This document shows, one piece after another, positions 37,357-45,654 of a stretch of 64,000 bases of DNA. The stretch spans positions 1,116,001 through 1,180,000 of the forward strand of contig NC_015675.1 of NCBI RefSeq assembly GCF_000176035.2. Direction: 5' to 3'. The stretch's first letter is position 1. Each line of letters begins with the position of its first letter. This DNA comes from Mesorhizobium opportunistum WSM2075. Its GTDB lineage: Bacteria > Pseudomonadota > Alphaproteobacteria > Rhizobiales > Rhizobiaceae. A program made the position numbers and the translations under genes. The notes beneath the pieces were generated by a model, which had not been told where the DNA came from, did no database searches, and saw only the letters and a program-made list of their open reading frames with translations.

Positions 37357-37701
37357 TCAGCGGATCATGTAGACCTTCTTGATGGTCTCATGGACGGTGC
37401 AGACGCCCTTCCAGTCCTGCGGGAAGAAGGCCGCCGTGTCCGGCTCGATCTCGATCACCTCGCCGGATTCATGGACATAGGTGCAGCTTCCTTCGAGGAA
37501 GTGGCAGAATTCGTCGCGGGTGACGTGGCAGTGCCATTTGCCGGGTGTGCAGACCCACAGCCCGCATTCGGAGCGGCCTTCCGGCCCTTTGTAGAGCAGC
37601 TTGCCCGAAGTGTGGGATTGCCCCTCGATCATGGTCGGGATGACGCCCCAGTCGACGAGGTCGGTGACGGCGAGCGGCGATTGCATGATTGGCGTGGTCA
37701 T
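37357..37701 (-). CDS. DUF861-type cupin, copy 1
   Basis: A 114-residue single cupin of the DUF861/EutQ-like group. GLWVCTPGKWHCHVTRDEFC and HFLEGSCTYVHESGEVIEI give the two cupin motifs, and FFPQDWKGVCTVHETIKKVY closes the barrel. The D-E-F-C-H metal-like patch is shared with the other two copies. One of three tandem paralogues between the aldehyde dehydrogenase and the glycosyltransferase genes. Confidence 0.88.
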   Translation of the reverse strand: MTTPIMQSPLAVTDLVDWGVIPTMIEGQSHTSGKLLYKGPEGRSECGLWVCTPGKWHCHVTRDEFCHFLEGSCTYVHESGEVIEIEPDTAAFFPQDWKGVCTVHETIKKVYMIR

Positions 37702-37723
37702 AGGGATGTCCTCGAAAGAGTGC

Positions 37724-38065
37724 TCAGCGGCACATGAAAGCCTTGGTCAGCGTTTGGGTGATGATGGAAATGCCGGTCCAGCCGGCGGGAAAGAACACCA
37801 GCGTGCCGGCCTCGACCGGAATCTGTTCGCCGTTGTCATGGACATAGCTGCCGTGCCCCGACAGGAAGTGGCAGAACTCGCCCGACGCAAACGTGACCTT
37901 GCGGGTGCCCGGCGTGCAGGACCACAAGCCGCATTCGCTCGAACCGTCCGGGTTCTGCGACAGGATCCTGCCCGACGCGCGCGGCGCGCCGGCGAGCGTG
38001 TTGGCGCCCGCGCCCCAATCCTCCAGTTCCACGGTGGAGGCCTTCGGCCAATGCGGTGTCGGCAT
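37724..38065 (-). CDS. DUF861-type cupin, copy 2
   Basis: A 113-residue paralogue. GLWSCTPGTRKVTFASGEFC then HFLSGHGSYVHDNGEQIPV and FFPAGWTGISIITQTLTKAF. It lacks the first Asp of the D-E-F-C-H patch (SGEFCHF) but keeps Glu, Cys and His. I start at ATG 38065 (MPTPHWPKASTVELEDWGAG); the frame extends to 38170 through a dispersed repeat, which I exclude. Confidence 0.85.
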   Translation of the reverse strand: MPTPHWPKASTVELEDWGAGANTLAGAPRASGRILSQNPDGSSECGLWSCTPGTRKVTFASGEFCHFLSGHGSYVHDNGEQIPVEAGTLVFFPAGWTGISIITQTLTKAFMCR

Positions 38066-38092
38066 GTCTTGCTCCTGTGCAGTGGATTCTTG

Positions 38093-38155
38093 CTTGAGCA
38101 TGATCTTGTCCGAAAACCGGTTCCCACTTTTCGCTGTCGCGGTCCTTCGGTTCGG
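38093..38155. repeat. Rhizobiales dispersed repeat (AAAACCGGTTCCCACTTTTC type)
   Basis: GAGCATGATCTTGTCCG followed by AAAACCGGTTCCCACTTTTC and, further on, GACCATGCT is a familiar Rhizobiales intergenic element. It sits between cupin copies 2 and 3 and explains why the upstream extension of copy 2 is open but meaningless. Confidence 0.65.
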
Positions 38156-38166
38156 GACCATGCTTC

Positions 38167-38517
38167 TCACGCCAGCATGTAGACGTTGCGCATGGTCTCA
38201 TGCACGGTGCATGCACCCGTCCAGCCGGCGGGAAACATGACCACGGTCCCGGCCGAGATTTCTATCACTTCGCCGACATCGGACCGGTAGGTCGCCCGGC
38301 CGGCGACGAAATGGCACAATTCGTCGCGTGGGATCGAGAGCCGCCAGCGGCCCGGCGTGCACACCCAGATGCCGGATTCCGGCTGGTTGTTCGGGCCCTT
38401 GTGCAGGAGTTTGCCGGTCGAGTGGGACGTGCCTGCCAATGCATCCGGTTGGAGGCCCCAGTCGACAAGGTCGGTGCGGGTGGAGGCTTGGTGTAGGTGC
38501 GGGGCGGACGAGGTCAT
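38167..38517 (-). CDS. DUF861-type cupin, copy 3
   Basis: A 116-residue paralogue, nearest the glycosyltransferase. GIWVCTPGRWRLSIPRDELC then HFVAGRATYRSDVGEVIEIS, ending FPAGWTGACTVHETMRNVYM. Copies 1 and 3 are visibly closer to each other than to copy 2 (both have the phrase TDLVDWG near the start, CTPG-W, and CTVHET near the end). A role in binding or isomerising a sugar- or amine-derived intermediate is only a guess. Confidence 0.86.
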   Translation of the reverse strand: MTSSAPHLHQASTRTDLVDWGLQPDALAGTSHSTGKLLHKGPNNQPESGIWVCTPGRWRLSIPRDELCHFVAGRATYRSDVGEVIEISAGTVVMFPAGWTGACTVHETMRNVYMLA

Positions 38518-38564
38518 GAGTGTGCTCTGGTGGCGCGATGTTTAACGTTGATATGCCGAGCCAG

Positions 38565-38738
38565 GGCACCCCCTCTGGCCTGCCGGCCATCTCCCCCGCA
38601 AGGGGGGAGATCGGATGTTGTCTCGGCCTTCGCCAATCACCAAGGCTGCAGAGTGAGAACCGGCTGCGAAGCTGCCAATCTCCCCCCTTGCGGGGGAGAT
38701 GGCCGGCAGGCCAGAGGGGGGGTGCTCAAGCTCGACAC
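38565..38738. repeat. Rhizobial palindromic repeat (GGCCGGCAGGCCAGAGGGGG type)
   Basis: CCCCCTCTGGCCTGCCGGCC at 38569 is the inverted partner of GGCCGGCAGGCCAGAGGGGG near 38700, with hairpins CTCCCCCGCAAGGGGGGAG and CCCCCCTTGCGGGGGAG between. It lies between cupin copy 3 and the glycosyltransferase. Copies of the family are at 42961-44325 (split by the IS), 50570-50600 (half) and 55601-55765. Confidence 0.85.
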
Positions 38739-38743
38739 CTCGA

Positions 38744-40018
38744 TCACAGCAACCCCTCCAGCAAACCCGCCGCCTTCTCGGGCCCGTTCTGCGCGTGCAT
38801 CTGTGCCGATGTCCTCGCGAGCTTCGCTTTCATGGCCGGATCGGTCAGGCAGGCTTCGATCCTGGCGACCAGCTCGGCATCGGTCCAGTCGTAGCGCGGC
38901 ATGCCGAAGCCGTGGCCGGTTTCCTCGACGCGGGTGGCGTTGTCGTGGCCGTCCCAGACATAAGGCATGATGATCGCCGGCTTGCCGAAATAGAGGCACT
39001 CGGTGAACGAGTTGTTGCCGCCATGGTGGATGACGGCATCGACCTGCGGGATGACCGAGGGCTGCGGAAACCAGCTGTCGACGATGACGTTGCCGGGCAC
39101 GTCCGTGTACTGGTCCTTGTAGCCGCCGACATTGACCAGCGCGCGGTAGCGTGTGTTGCCCAGCGTCGCGATGATGCGCTTCAGCAACTCGACATCGCCG
39201 GCGCCGAGGCTGCCGAAGGAGACGTAGAGCAGCGGCCCGTCATTGTTCTTCGCGAAGGTCGGCACCGTGTAGGGCTTCTCCTGCCGCACGCAGCCTTCGA
39301 GATACTGGAATTGTGCCGGATCGAGCGGATGGCGGCGCTTGAACTTGGCCGCCTCCGGATAGAGCAGCAAATTGAGGTAGGGCGAGGCCTCGAAGAACTG
39401 GCCGATCGGATAGGGCGCCTCATTGTTGGCGGCGAGGAAGGTGTTGAAGTCGTCATGGATCGGCTTGATCACCGCATTGAAATGGTCGCGGTAGCGCTGG
39501 TGTCCGGCATGGTCGTTCTCGCCGCAGCCCGAGAGATGCGGCGGGATGTCTTCATCCTCGATCTCGTTTTCCGAGCAGGAGATGACGCGCACCCACGGCT
39601 TGCCGTACTGTTTGATCGCCGGGAACAGGATGACGTTGTCGACGCAGATGACATCGGGCTTGATCGCAGCCAGGACGCCCGGCAGGTCCTTCTGCGCCCA
39701 TTTGGCGCTGTCGACGATCGCGGTCCAGCAATCCTTGACGTAATTGTCGACCTGGTCGTAGGGCGATTTGCGGAAATTCGGGATGTGGCCGTTGATGAAA
39801 TCCTCCCAGAATTTCGCCATCTGCTCGGCGGGCATCGGTTCGGAGAGATTCACCGGATGCGCCTCGAAACCGTAGCCCTTGTAGACGTCGACGAAGCCGG
39901 GATCGGACAGGAACACGGCTCTGTGGCCGCGCGCCTCGACGGCTTGCGCGATGCCGACGGAATTGAGCGCCGGGCCGTAGGCCGCCTCTGGAAAGAACGC
40001 GATCGTCTTCTGCGCCAT
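38744..40018 (-). CDS. MGT-type (GT1) glycosyltransferase, copy 1
   Basis: A 424-residue GT-B glycosyltransferase resembling macrolide/UDP-glucuronosyl transferases. It starts MAQKTIAFFPEAAYGPALNS with acceptor-side motif VGIAQAVEARGHRAVF. The donor-side half has LLYVSFGSLGAGDVELLKRI and the nucleotide-binding IHHGGNNSFTECLYFGKPAI, with D/Q-type WDGHDNATRVEETGHG. A ribosome site AGGAGA precedes the ATG at 40018. Clear homologue of the protein at 46604-47887. Sits between cupins and the Pot-like genes; sugar and acceptor unknown. Confidence 0.85.
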   Translation of the reverse strand: MAQKTIAFFPEAAYGPALNSVGIAQAVEARGHRAVFLSDPGFVDVYKGYGFEAHPVNLSEPMPAEQMAKFWEDFINGHIPNFRKSPYDQVDNYVKDCWTAIVDSAKWAQKDLPGVLAAIKPDVICVDNVILFPAIKQYGKPWVRVISCSENEIEDEDIPPHLSGCGENDHAGHQRYRDHFNAVIKPIHDDFNTFLAANNEAPYPIGQFFEASPYLNLLLYPEAAKFKRRHPLDPAQFQYLEGCVRQEKPYTVPTFAKNNDGPLLYVSFGSLGAGDVELLKRIIATLGNTRYRALVNVGGYKDQYTDVPGNVIVDSWFPQPSVIPQVDAVIHHGGNNSFTECLYFGKPAIIMPYVWDGHDNATRVEETGHGFGMPRYDWTDAELVARIEACLTDPAMKAKLARTSAQMHAQNGPEKAAGLLEGLL

Positions 40019-40031
40019 CAGGCTTCTCCTG

Positions 40032-41105
40032 TTATTCTGCGAAAATTCTGACATCGGCGGCATCCCAGCCGAGTTCGACCTGGTCGCCTGACGAAACCGG
40101 CCGGCGGTCGGCGGCATCGGCGGTGACGCGGACCAGGAACGGTTTGGGCGACAGCGGCGTGCGGACATGTAGTTGCAAGTCGAGCCCCTGGTAGGCCAGC
40201 GCCTCGACCGTGCCGGTGGTGCGGTTGGCGGTGTCTGCTGACGGGAACAGCCGGATCCGTTCGGGCCGCACGGAGGCCACCGCCGATGCGCCGGGCGGGA
40301 GCGCGGCGGGAACCTTGCCGGCGATGCGCACGCCATTGGCGGCCGTCACGCCGTCGGCGGCGACCTTGCCCGGAACGAAATTCATCACGCCGATGAAATC
40401 GGCGACGAAGCGATCCGCCGGATGTTCGTAGACCGCATGCGGCGTATCGCATTGCAGCAACTTGCCGTCCTTCAGCACCGCCATGCGGTCGGCCATGACA
40501 AGCGATTCCTCCTGGTCATGGGTGACGATGACGAAGGTGATGCCGACCTCGTGCTGCAGGCGCTTCAATTCCAATTGCATGGCTCCGCGCAGCTTCTTGT
40601 CGAGCGCACCGAGCGGCTCGTCGAGCAGCAGCAGCCTCGGCCGCTTGACCAGGGCACGGGCAAGCGCGACGCGCTGCTTCTGGCCACCGGACAATTGCTC
40701 CGGCTTGCGGTCGGCGAAGGGGACGAGTTCGGTGGTCGCCAGGATGGCGTCGACGCGGGAGCGGATCTCTCTAGCCGGCAAACGCTCCATCTCCAGGCCA
40801 TAGGAGACATTGGCCCGAACACTCATATGCGGAAACAGCGCGTAGGACTGGAACATCAGGTTGACGGGCCGCTTGTTCGGCGGCATCCGGGCAATGTCGC
40901 GGCCGTCGAGCAGGATACGGCCGTCATTGGGCGTCTCGAAGCCGGCCAGCATGCGTAGCAGCGTGGTCTTGCCGCAGCCGGAGGGCCCGAGCAGCGCGAA
41001 GAACTCGTTCTCGCGGATATCGAGCGAGATGCCGTCGACGGCGGTGACGCGGCCGAAATTCTTCGACACATGATCGATGGCCAGCAGCGTGCGCGGTTCG
41101 CTCAT
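40032..41105 (-). CDS. potA: Spermidine/putrescine-type ABC transporter ATP-binding protein
   Basis: A 357-residue PotA/PotG-like ATPase. Walker A GPSGCGKTT, Q-loop FQSYALFPHMSV, signature LSGGQKQRVALARAL, Walker B LLLLDEPLGALD and H-loop VTHDQEE are intact. A TOBE domain fills the C-terminus (about 280-357). The ATG at 41105 overlaps the permease stop (ATGA). The frame runs on upstream, which is a shadow of the permease. Substrate class is inferred from the PotF-like binding protein and the Puu enzymes. Confidence 0.92.
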   Translation of the reverse strand: MSEPRTLLAIDHVSKNFGRVTAVDGISLDIRENEFFALLGPSGCGKTTLLRMLAGFETPNDGRILLDGRDIARMPPNKRPVNLMFQSYALFPHMSVRANVSYGLEMERLPAREIRSRVDAILATTELVPFADRKPEQLSGGQKQRVALARALVKRPRLLLLDEPLGALDKKLRGAMQLELKRLQHEVGITFVIVTHDQEESLVMADRMAVLKDGKLLQCDTPHAVYEHPADRFVADFIGVMNFVPGKVAADGVTAANGVRIAGKVPAALPPGASAVASVRPERIRLFPSADTANRTTGTVEALAYQGLDLQLHVRTPLSPKPFLVRVTADAADRRPVSSGDQVELGWDAADVRIFAE

Positions 41106-41893
41106 TGGCCGATAATCCCACGGTTGAGCCGCTGCGACAGGGTGAGCGCGGTGATCGAGACCGCCATGACGATGGTCGCCAGCGCGTTGATCTCCGGCGT
41201 GATGCCGAAGCGGATCATGGCGTAGATCTGCATCGGCAGCGTGGTCGAGGCACGGCCGGCTCCGGCGGTGAAGAAGGCGATGATGAACTCGTCGACCGAC
41301 AGCGTGAAGGCAAGCAGGGCTCCGGCGATCACCGCCGGCAGAATGACCGGCAAGGTCACCCGCCGGAACGTGGTGAGCGCGGAGGCGCCGAGATCGGCAG
41401 AGGCTTCGACGATCGACCAGTCGAAGCTCTTCAGCCTTGCGCGCACCACCGAGCAGACGAAGGCGAGGTTGAAGACGACATGGGCGAGGATGATGGTGTG
41501 CAGGCCCATGGTCAAATTGAGCATGGAGAAGAACGACAGCAGCGCGATCGCCAGCACGATGTCGGGGATGATCATCGGCGCGAAGATCAGCGCTTCGAGC
41601 CCCTTGCCGTACTGCCGGCGCATCTCGACGCCGATCGCCAGCAGCGTGCCGAGCAAGGTGGCTATGGCTGTCGAGACCAGTGCCACGATCAGCGTGTTGA
41701 GCGCGGCGGACAGGATGGCGGAGTTGTGGGCCAGCGAGGCATACCATTTCAACGAGAAGCCGGACCATGCCGTCGGCAGCCCGCCTTCGTTGAAGGACAG
41801 CGCCACCAGCACGGCGATCGGGATGTAGAGGAAGGCGAAGACGAGAACGAGGACCGTCCGCATGCTGAGAGTGCGGGTAAAGGATCGATTCAT
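41102..41893 (-). CDS. potI: Polyamine-type ABC transporter permease (PotI/PotC-like)
   Basis: A 263-residue permease with six membrane segments. YIPIAVLVALSFNEGG is the characteristic opening, and EASADLGASALTTFRRVTLP is the EAA loop that contacts the ATPase. FTLSVDEFIIAFFTAGAGRA is the family signature near segment 5. It is separated from potH by 186 bases holding a palindromic repeat. Confidence 0.9.
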   Translation of the reverse strand: MNRSFTRTLSMRTVLVLVFAFLYIPIAVLVALSFNEGGLPTAWSGFSLKWYASLAHNSAILSAALNTLIVALVSTAIATLLGTLLAIGVEMRRQYGKGLEALIFAPMIIPDIVLAIALLSFFSMLNLTMGLHTIILAHVVFNLAFVCSVVRARLKSFDWSIVEASADLGASALTTFRRVTLPVILPAVIAGALLAFTLSVDEFIIAFFTAGAGRASTTLPMQIYAMIRFGITPEINALATIVMAVSITALTLSQRLNRGIIGQ

Positions 41894-41935
41894 CTCGAAC
41901 CTCCGGTTGCTTGGAGCCGAGTGAACGAGCTGCGT

Positions 41936-42065
41936 CCTTCTCCCCGTTCACGGGGAGAAGATGCCGGCAGGCAGATGAGGGGCAGCGCTGAGCATGGCAA
42001 AGACAGGCGCCGCCCCTCATCCGCCCCTTCGGGGCACCTTCTCCCCCTAAACGGGGAGAAGGCAA
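41936..42065. repeat. Rhizobial palindromic repeat (GGGGAGAAG type), second copy
   Basis: CTTCTCCCCGTTCACGGGGA and TTCTCCCCCTAAACGGGGAG are two hairpins flanking a pair of inverted GATGAGGGGC and GCCCCTCATC blocks. Same family as 178-351. It fills the gap between the two permease genes; it does not appear to interrupt either. Confidence 0.8.
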
Positions 42066-42079
42066 GGATTGCGCCGCGC

Positions 42080-42955
42080 TCAGCCATCGGAATTGCCTTT
42101 CGCCTCAGCCGCACGCCCCGAGGCGCGGTCGGCGGCGAGCGCCTGCGCCATCAGCACGAGAAGCATGATGGCGATCAGCGCCATGGCGAGTGCGGCACCG
42201 AAGGGCCAGTCATTGGCGGTCAGGAACTGGTCGTAGACGAGGTTGCCGATCATCTGGAAGCGGCCGCCGCCGAGCAGGGCGGGGGTGACGAAATTGCCGA
42301 TCGACAGCACGAAGACGAAGACCGCGCCGGCGGCAATGCCGGGCACTGTCAGCGGCAGGATGACACGGCGGAATGTGGTGACGGCGGAAGCGCCAAGATC
42401 GCGCGAGGCTTCGGCGAGTTCGGGGTTGAGGCGCGACAAAGGTGCGTAGCAGGCGAGAATGACGAAGGGCAAATAGTTGTAGACAAGGCCGGCTATGACG
42501 GCGCCTTCCGTGTAGAGCATCGATGGCGGTTCGCCGGTGTAGCCGAACCAGCGCAAGAGCTGCGTGATCAGCCCCTCGCGGTTGAGCAGCACGATCCAGG
42601 CATAGGTGCGGATCAGGTAGTTGGACCAGAACGGCAGCACGGCAAAGAACAGGAACACCGGCTGCCACCGGCGCGGTGCCGCCGCGATCGCGTAGGCGGC
42701 GGCATAGCCGATCACCACCGCGATGAGCGTCGCTGTGCCGGCGATGCGCGCCGACTTCAGGAAGATGCCGGCATAGAGCGGGTCGAAGACCAGCCCGAAA
42801 TTCTCCAGCGTGAAGGTGTAATCGATGCCGCCATAAATACCGCGCCGGAAGAAGGCGAGCGCCAGCACCAGCGTGCAGGGAACCACCATCAGCGCGGTCA
42901 ACCAGACCAGCGCCGGGGCCATCAGCAGGGCGGAGCGGGAGGGGAAGTGTTTCAC
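42080..42955 (-). CDS. potH: Polyamine-type ABC transporter permease (PotH/PotB-like)
   Basis: A 291-residue permease with six hydrophobic segments. VLPFWSNYLIRTYAWIVLL is the PotH/PotB signature, and EASRDLGASAVTTFRRVILP the EAA loop. FVTPALLGGGRFQMIGNLVYDQFL also matches the family. Its 5' side is bordered at 43 bases by an ISAs1-family element, which separates it from the binding-protein gene. Confidence 0.92.
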   Translation of the reverse strand: MKHFPSRSALLMAPALVWLTALMVVPCTLVLALAFFRRGIYGGIDYTFTLENFGLVFDPLYAGIFLKSARIAGTATLIAVVIGYAAAYAIAAAPRRWQPVFLFFAVLPFWSNYLIRTYAWIVLLNREGLITQLLRWFGYTGEPPSMLYTEGAVIAGLVYNYLPFVILACYAPLSRLNPELAEASRDLGASAVTTFRRVILPLTVPGIAAGAVFVFVLSIGNFVTPALLGGGRFQMIGNLVYDQFLTANDWPFGAALAMALIAIMLLVLMAQALAADRASGRAAEAKGNSDG

Positions 42956-42988
42956 GAAGCGCCCCCCTCTGCCCTGCCGGGCATCTCC

Positions 42989-42998
42989 CCCTCAAGGG
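42989..42998. repeat. Target-site duplication of the IS, left copy
   Basis: CCCTCAAGGG at 42989-42998 and again at 44196-44205, immediately outside the inverted ends of the IS. A 10-bp direct repeat fits the 8-10 bp duplications of the ISAs1 family. Confidence 0.8.
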
Positions 42999-44195
42999 TA
43001 GGGCTATCGCATATGAGTAAAGAGGCTGAGCAGGTCTTGATCGGCCCATCGTGCTTTGAGTCGTTTGTGGCTGAGCGGGATTTTTTCGGGGTCAGCTCTG
43101 AGAACATTGAGGGTGAGGCGCCGAAGTATGGCATGGTTGGCGGCTGTGTTGTTCTTGCGGCCTCTGATGTGATCTTCGCCGAGCAGGACGTCGAGTTGCC
43201 AGTGCAGGTCATTCTCGATGCTCCAGTGGCGGCGTACTGTGGCCAGCAGTTCGTGTGCCGGCATTTTGCGCGACAGCGCATAGCATCGGACCTTGTGTGT
43301 GGTCTTGCCCTCGACGGTGCGCCAGCTTTCGACACGGCCGATGGCGCAAAGGTCGACGAGTGCATTCTTGCCCGGCGTCTGCGCGAAGGGAATGACGAAG
43401 GCACGCCGCACCTCGTGACGGCCATGCGCGTCCTCTTCGGTCTGATGGAACTTGGTTGCTTTGCCCGCCGCCGCCTTGTCGAGGGCGGTGTTGGCTTCGG
43501 CGGCCAGCTTCGACTGGTTGCCTTTGATGGCGATCACGTAATGGCCACCGCCGTCGCGCACGGTCTTGGTCATGCGGCGATGGCAGTGCAAGGCGTCGGC
43601 GGTGACGGTCAAGCCTTTGAGCGACAACAATTCGAGCGCCGCAATCGCGGCCTGCACCTCGCCGCCCTCCTGCGCCACGGTCTGGGCCAAGCTCATGAAG
43701 GTGTCGCAGCCAAAGACGGTCACCACCAGCGGCGGCATATGCGAGCGGCCCTTGGCATAGGCGCGCCTGAGGCTCTTGCCGTCGACGGCGACCTGGCCTT
43801 TCGGCGCATCGATGCGCGCCTGCTCGCCGAACGCGGCCATGAAGCGCATGAAGGCCTCGTTGAGGGCGACAGGATCGAGAGCCGCCAGCACCCGGCTGAA
43901 GGTGTCGTGGCTGGGCGCGCCACGCTCGAGCGGGATGAACTGGCGCAACAAATCGAGCCGGCTCCTGGCAAACAGCTCCATCTCCGTGCAGTGCGTCGCC
44001 CCGCAAAGTACCGCCGCAAGCGCGACGAACAAAATCTCCGGCAACGGATGCTGCGCGGTCAAGTCCCGCGGGTCCGGAACCTCGCCGAATACATCCAGGA
44101 ACACCATGCCGACCTCCGATCATCCAGAGGTCCCCTCAGAATCGATTTCCACACATCGCACAAGAGTACGTTTGTACTCATGTGCGATTCCCCTG
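42999..44195 (-). mobile_element. ISAs1-family insertion sequence
   Basis: A 1197-base element. The left end TAGGGCTATCGCATATGAGT and the right end (read inward on the minus strand) CAGGGGAATCGCACATGAGT match at 17 of 21 positions when taken one base further. A 10-bp target duplication CCCTCAAGGG flanks it. It carries one intact transposase gene. It landed in the loop region of a palindromic intergenic repeat, cutting that repeat into 42961-42998 and 44196-44325, and lies between potH and the binding-protein gene, in the same orientation as that operon. Confidence 0.88.
43004..44107 (-). CDS. ISAs1-family transposase
   Basis: A 367-residue transposase with the family's N-terminal DDE_Tnp_1-associated domain (FGEVPDPRDLTAQHPLPEIL) and DDE core: first Asp in VAVDGKSLRRAYAKG, second in TVTADALHCHRRMTK, with GGHYVIAIKGNQ between, and the Glu in RRHWSIENDLHWQLDVLLGED. 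The frame is intact. Its stop codon (TAG at 43004-43006) lies inside the left inverted repeat, so element end and gene end coincide. Confidence 0.93.
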   Translation of the reverse strand: MVFLDVFGEVPDPRDLTAQHPLPEILFVALAAVLCGATHCTEMELFARSRLDLLRQFIPLERGAPSHDTFSRVLAALDPVALNEAFMRFMAAFGEQARIDAPKGQVAVDGKSLRRAYAKGRSHMPPLVVTVFGCDTFMSLAQTVAQEGGEVQAAIAALELLSLKGLTVTADALHCHRRMTKTVRDGGGHYVIAIKGNQSKLAAEANTALDKAAAGKATKFHQTEEDAHGRHEVRRAFVIPFAQTPGKNALVDLCAIGRVESWRTVEGKTTHKVRCYALSRKMPAHELLATVRRHWSIENDLHWQLDVLLGEDHIRGRKNNTAANHAILRRLTLNVLRADPEKIPLSHKRLKARWADQDLLSLFTHMR

Positions 44196-44205
44196 CCCTC
44201 AAGGG
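44196..44205. repeat. Target-site duplication of the IS, right copy
   Basis: CCCTCAAGGG, identical to the left copy at 42989. From here to 44325 runs the second half of the interrupted palindromic repeat, ending GGCCGGCAGGCCAGAGGGGG. Confidence 0.8.
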
Positions 44206-44355
44206 GGGAGATTGGCTGTGGCATCGCCTTCGTCAATCTCCAATGCTTAAGGGCGAGCGGAACATCAGAACTGCTTATTTCCCCCCTTGAGGGGGAGATG
44301 GCCGGCAGGCCAGAGGGGGGCGCCACGGAACGCACGCTTAATTCAAGACTAACGC

Positions 44356-45420
44356 CTACTGCGCGGCCTTGATCTCGCTGACAATCTTGGAATAGTCGCG
44401 CTGGGCTTCGCCGACGTCGCGCAGCTGCTCGAACTTGACGAGGTCGGCCACCGGCATCGCCATGTTGGGGAACTTTGCCAGGAAGTCTGCCGGCAGGCTC
44501 TCCATCGCCGGCTTGTTCGGCACCTTGTAGTCGATGTTCTGCGCCGCCCAGGCGTGGTTCTTGGCATCGAGCATGAAGTTGATGAACTGGAAGGCGGCGT
44601 CCTTGTTGGCGGAAGCCTTCATCACCACCATCGTGTCGACCCAGAGATCCGAACCTTCCTTGGGAATGACGTATTTGATCTCGGGCTTGTCGGCGATGCC
44701 GTAGTTGCACCAGCCGTCCCAGGCCTGCACCATCAGCGCCTCGCCGGACACCAGCTTCGAATAGAAGGTGGTGTCGTCATAGGCGAGCAGGGTCTTCTTG
44801 GCCGAGATCAAGAGGTCCTTGACCTCGGCCATCTTGGCGGGATCGGTCTCGTTGACCGAAAAGCCCTTGTCGAGCTGGCCGGCGGCGAGCAGCCAGCGAT
44901 CCGTCGCCAGCATGGTGGTCTTGCCCTTCAATTCGTCGGACGGGGCAAGCAGGTCGCTCCAGCTCGTCGGCGCCACCTTCATCAGGTCCGAGCGGTAGCA
45001 AAGGCCCGTCGTGCCCCAGGTGTAAGGCACGGAGAAAGTGTTGCCGACATCGTGCGGCAGCTTGGTCGCTTCCGGGTAGAGGTTCGCGAGGTTCGGGATC
45101 TTGGCGTGGTCCATCGGCTCGGTCAGGCCAAGCTTGTTCAGCACTTCGGCGAAGGGCGAGGAGACGAAGACCACGTCATAGCCCTTGCCGCCGGCGGCGA
45201 TGAGCTTGCCCATGATTTCTTCATTGGTGGCGTGCACCACCACTTCGCCGGAAACGCCGGTCGCGGTCTTGAAGGCGGCCATGGCGTCGGGCGCCATGTA
45301 GCCGTCCCAATTGGAAATGACGAGGTCGGCGGCGACAGCCGGCGCCGACAGCGCCCAAGCGAGGCCGAGAGCGATTGAAGAGACCTTGAGCGCACGGCGC
45401 CGCGGGCTGGTAGCGGTCAT
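44356..45420 (-). CDS. potF: Polyamine-type ABC transporter substrate-binding protein (PotF/PotD-like)
   Basis: A 354-residue periplasmic protein. It starts MTATSPRRRALKVSSIALG with a Tat-like or Sec signal and cleavage after APAVAA. DLVISNWDGYMAPDAMAAF is the PotD/PotF opening, and VPYTWGTTGLCYRSDLM and ALMVQAWDGW (cavity Trp) are also typical. The ATG at 45420 has GGGAG six bases before it. First gene of the minus arm, divergent from gntR. The IS downstream may separate it from its permeases in the transcript. Confidence 0.92.
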   Translation of the reverse strand: MTATSPRRRALKVSSIALGLAWALSAPAVAADLVISNWDGYMAPDAMAAFKTATGVSGEVVVHATNEEIMGKLIAAGGKGYDVVFVSSPFAEVLNKLGLTEPMDHAKIPNLANLYPEATKLPHDVGNTFSVPYTWGTTGLCYRSDLMKVAPTSWSDLLAPSDELKGKTTMLATDRWLLAAGQLDKGFSVNETDPAKMAEVKDLLISAKKTLLAYDDTTFYSKLVSGEALMVQAWDGWCNYGIADKPEIKYVIPKEGSDLWVDTMVVMKASANKDAAFQFINFMLDAKNHAWAAQNIDYKVPNKPAMESLPADFLAKFPNMAMPVADLVKFEQLRDVGEAQRDYSKIVSEIKAAQ

Positions 45421-45654
45421 GGCAGACTCCCATTCGGGTTGATCGTCGAATTCTGTGTTGGATCCGGCGCGATCTGTCTCGCGGCTCCGATCCTGTTCCC
45501 TCGGCCTTTTTCCTGCCGATTGCCCGCACAGTACTATTGCAGAAAAAAGTACGTCAATCCATAATTTGCCAAGCAATCGAAGAATCTGGCCGATTGCGTC
45601 TTAGAAGCCGATCGGTCAAACCATGCGGGTCATGTCCGCCCATCGAGACTAGTC

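Noticed and set aside
38066..38170. A 35-residue extension of cupin copy 2
   Set aside because: It translates the dispersed AAAACCGGTTCCCACTTTTC repeat.
41105..44290. A 1061-residue plus-strand open frame
   Set aside because: It is antisense to potI, potH and the transposase, crosses the IS boundary and is rich in Arg/Gly/His, as shadows of GC-rich genes are.
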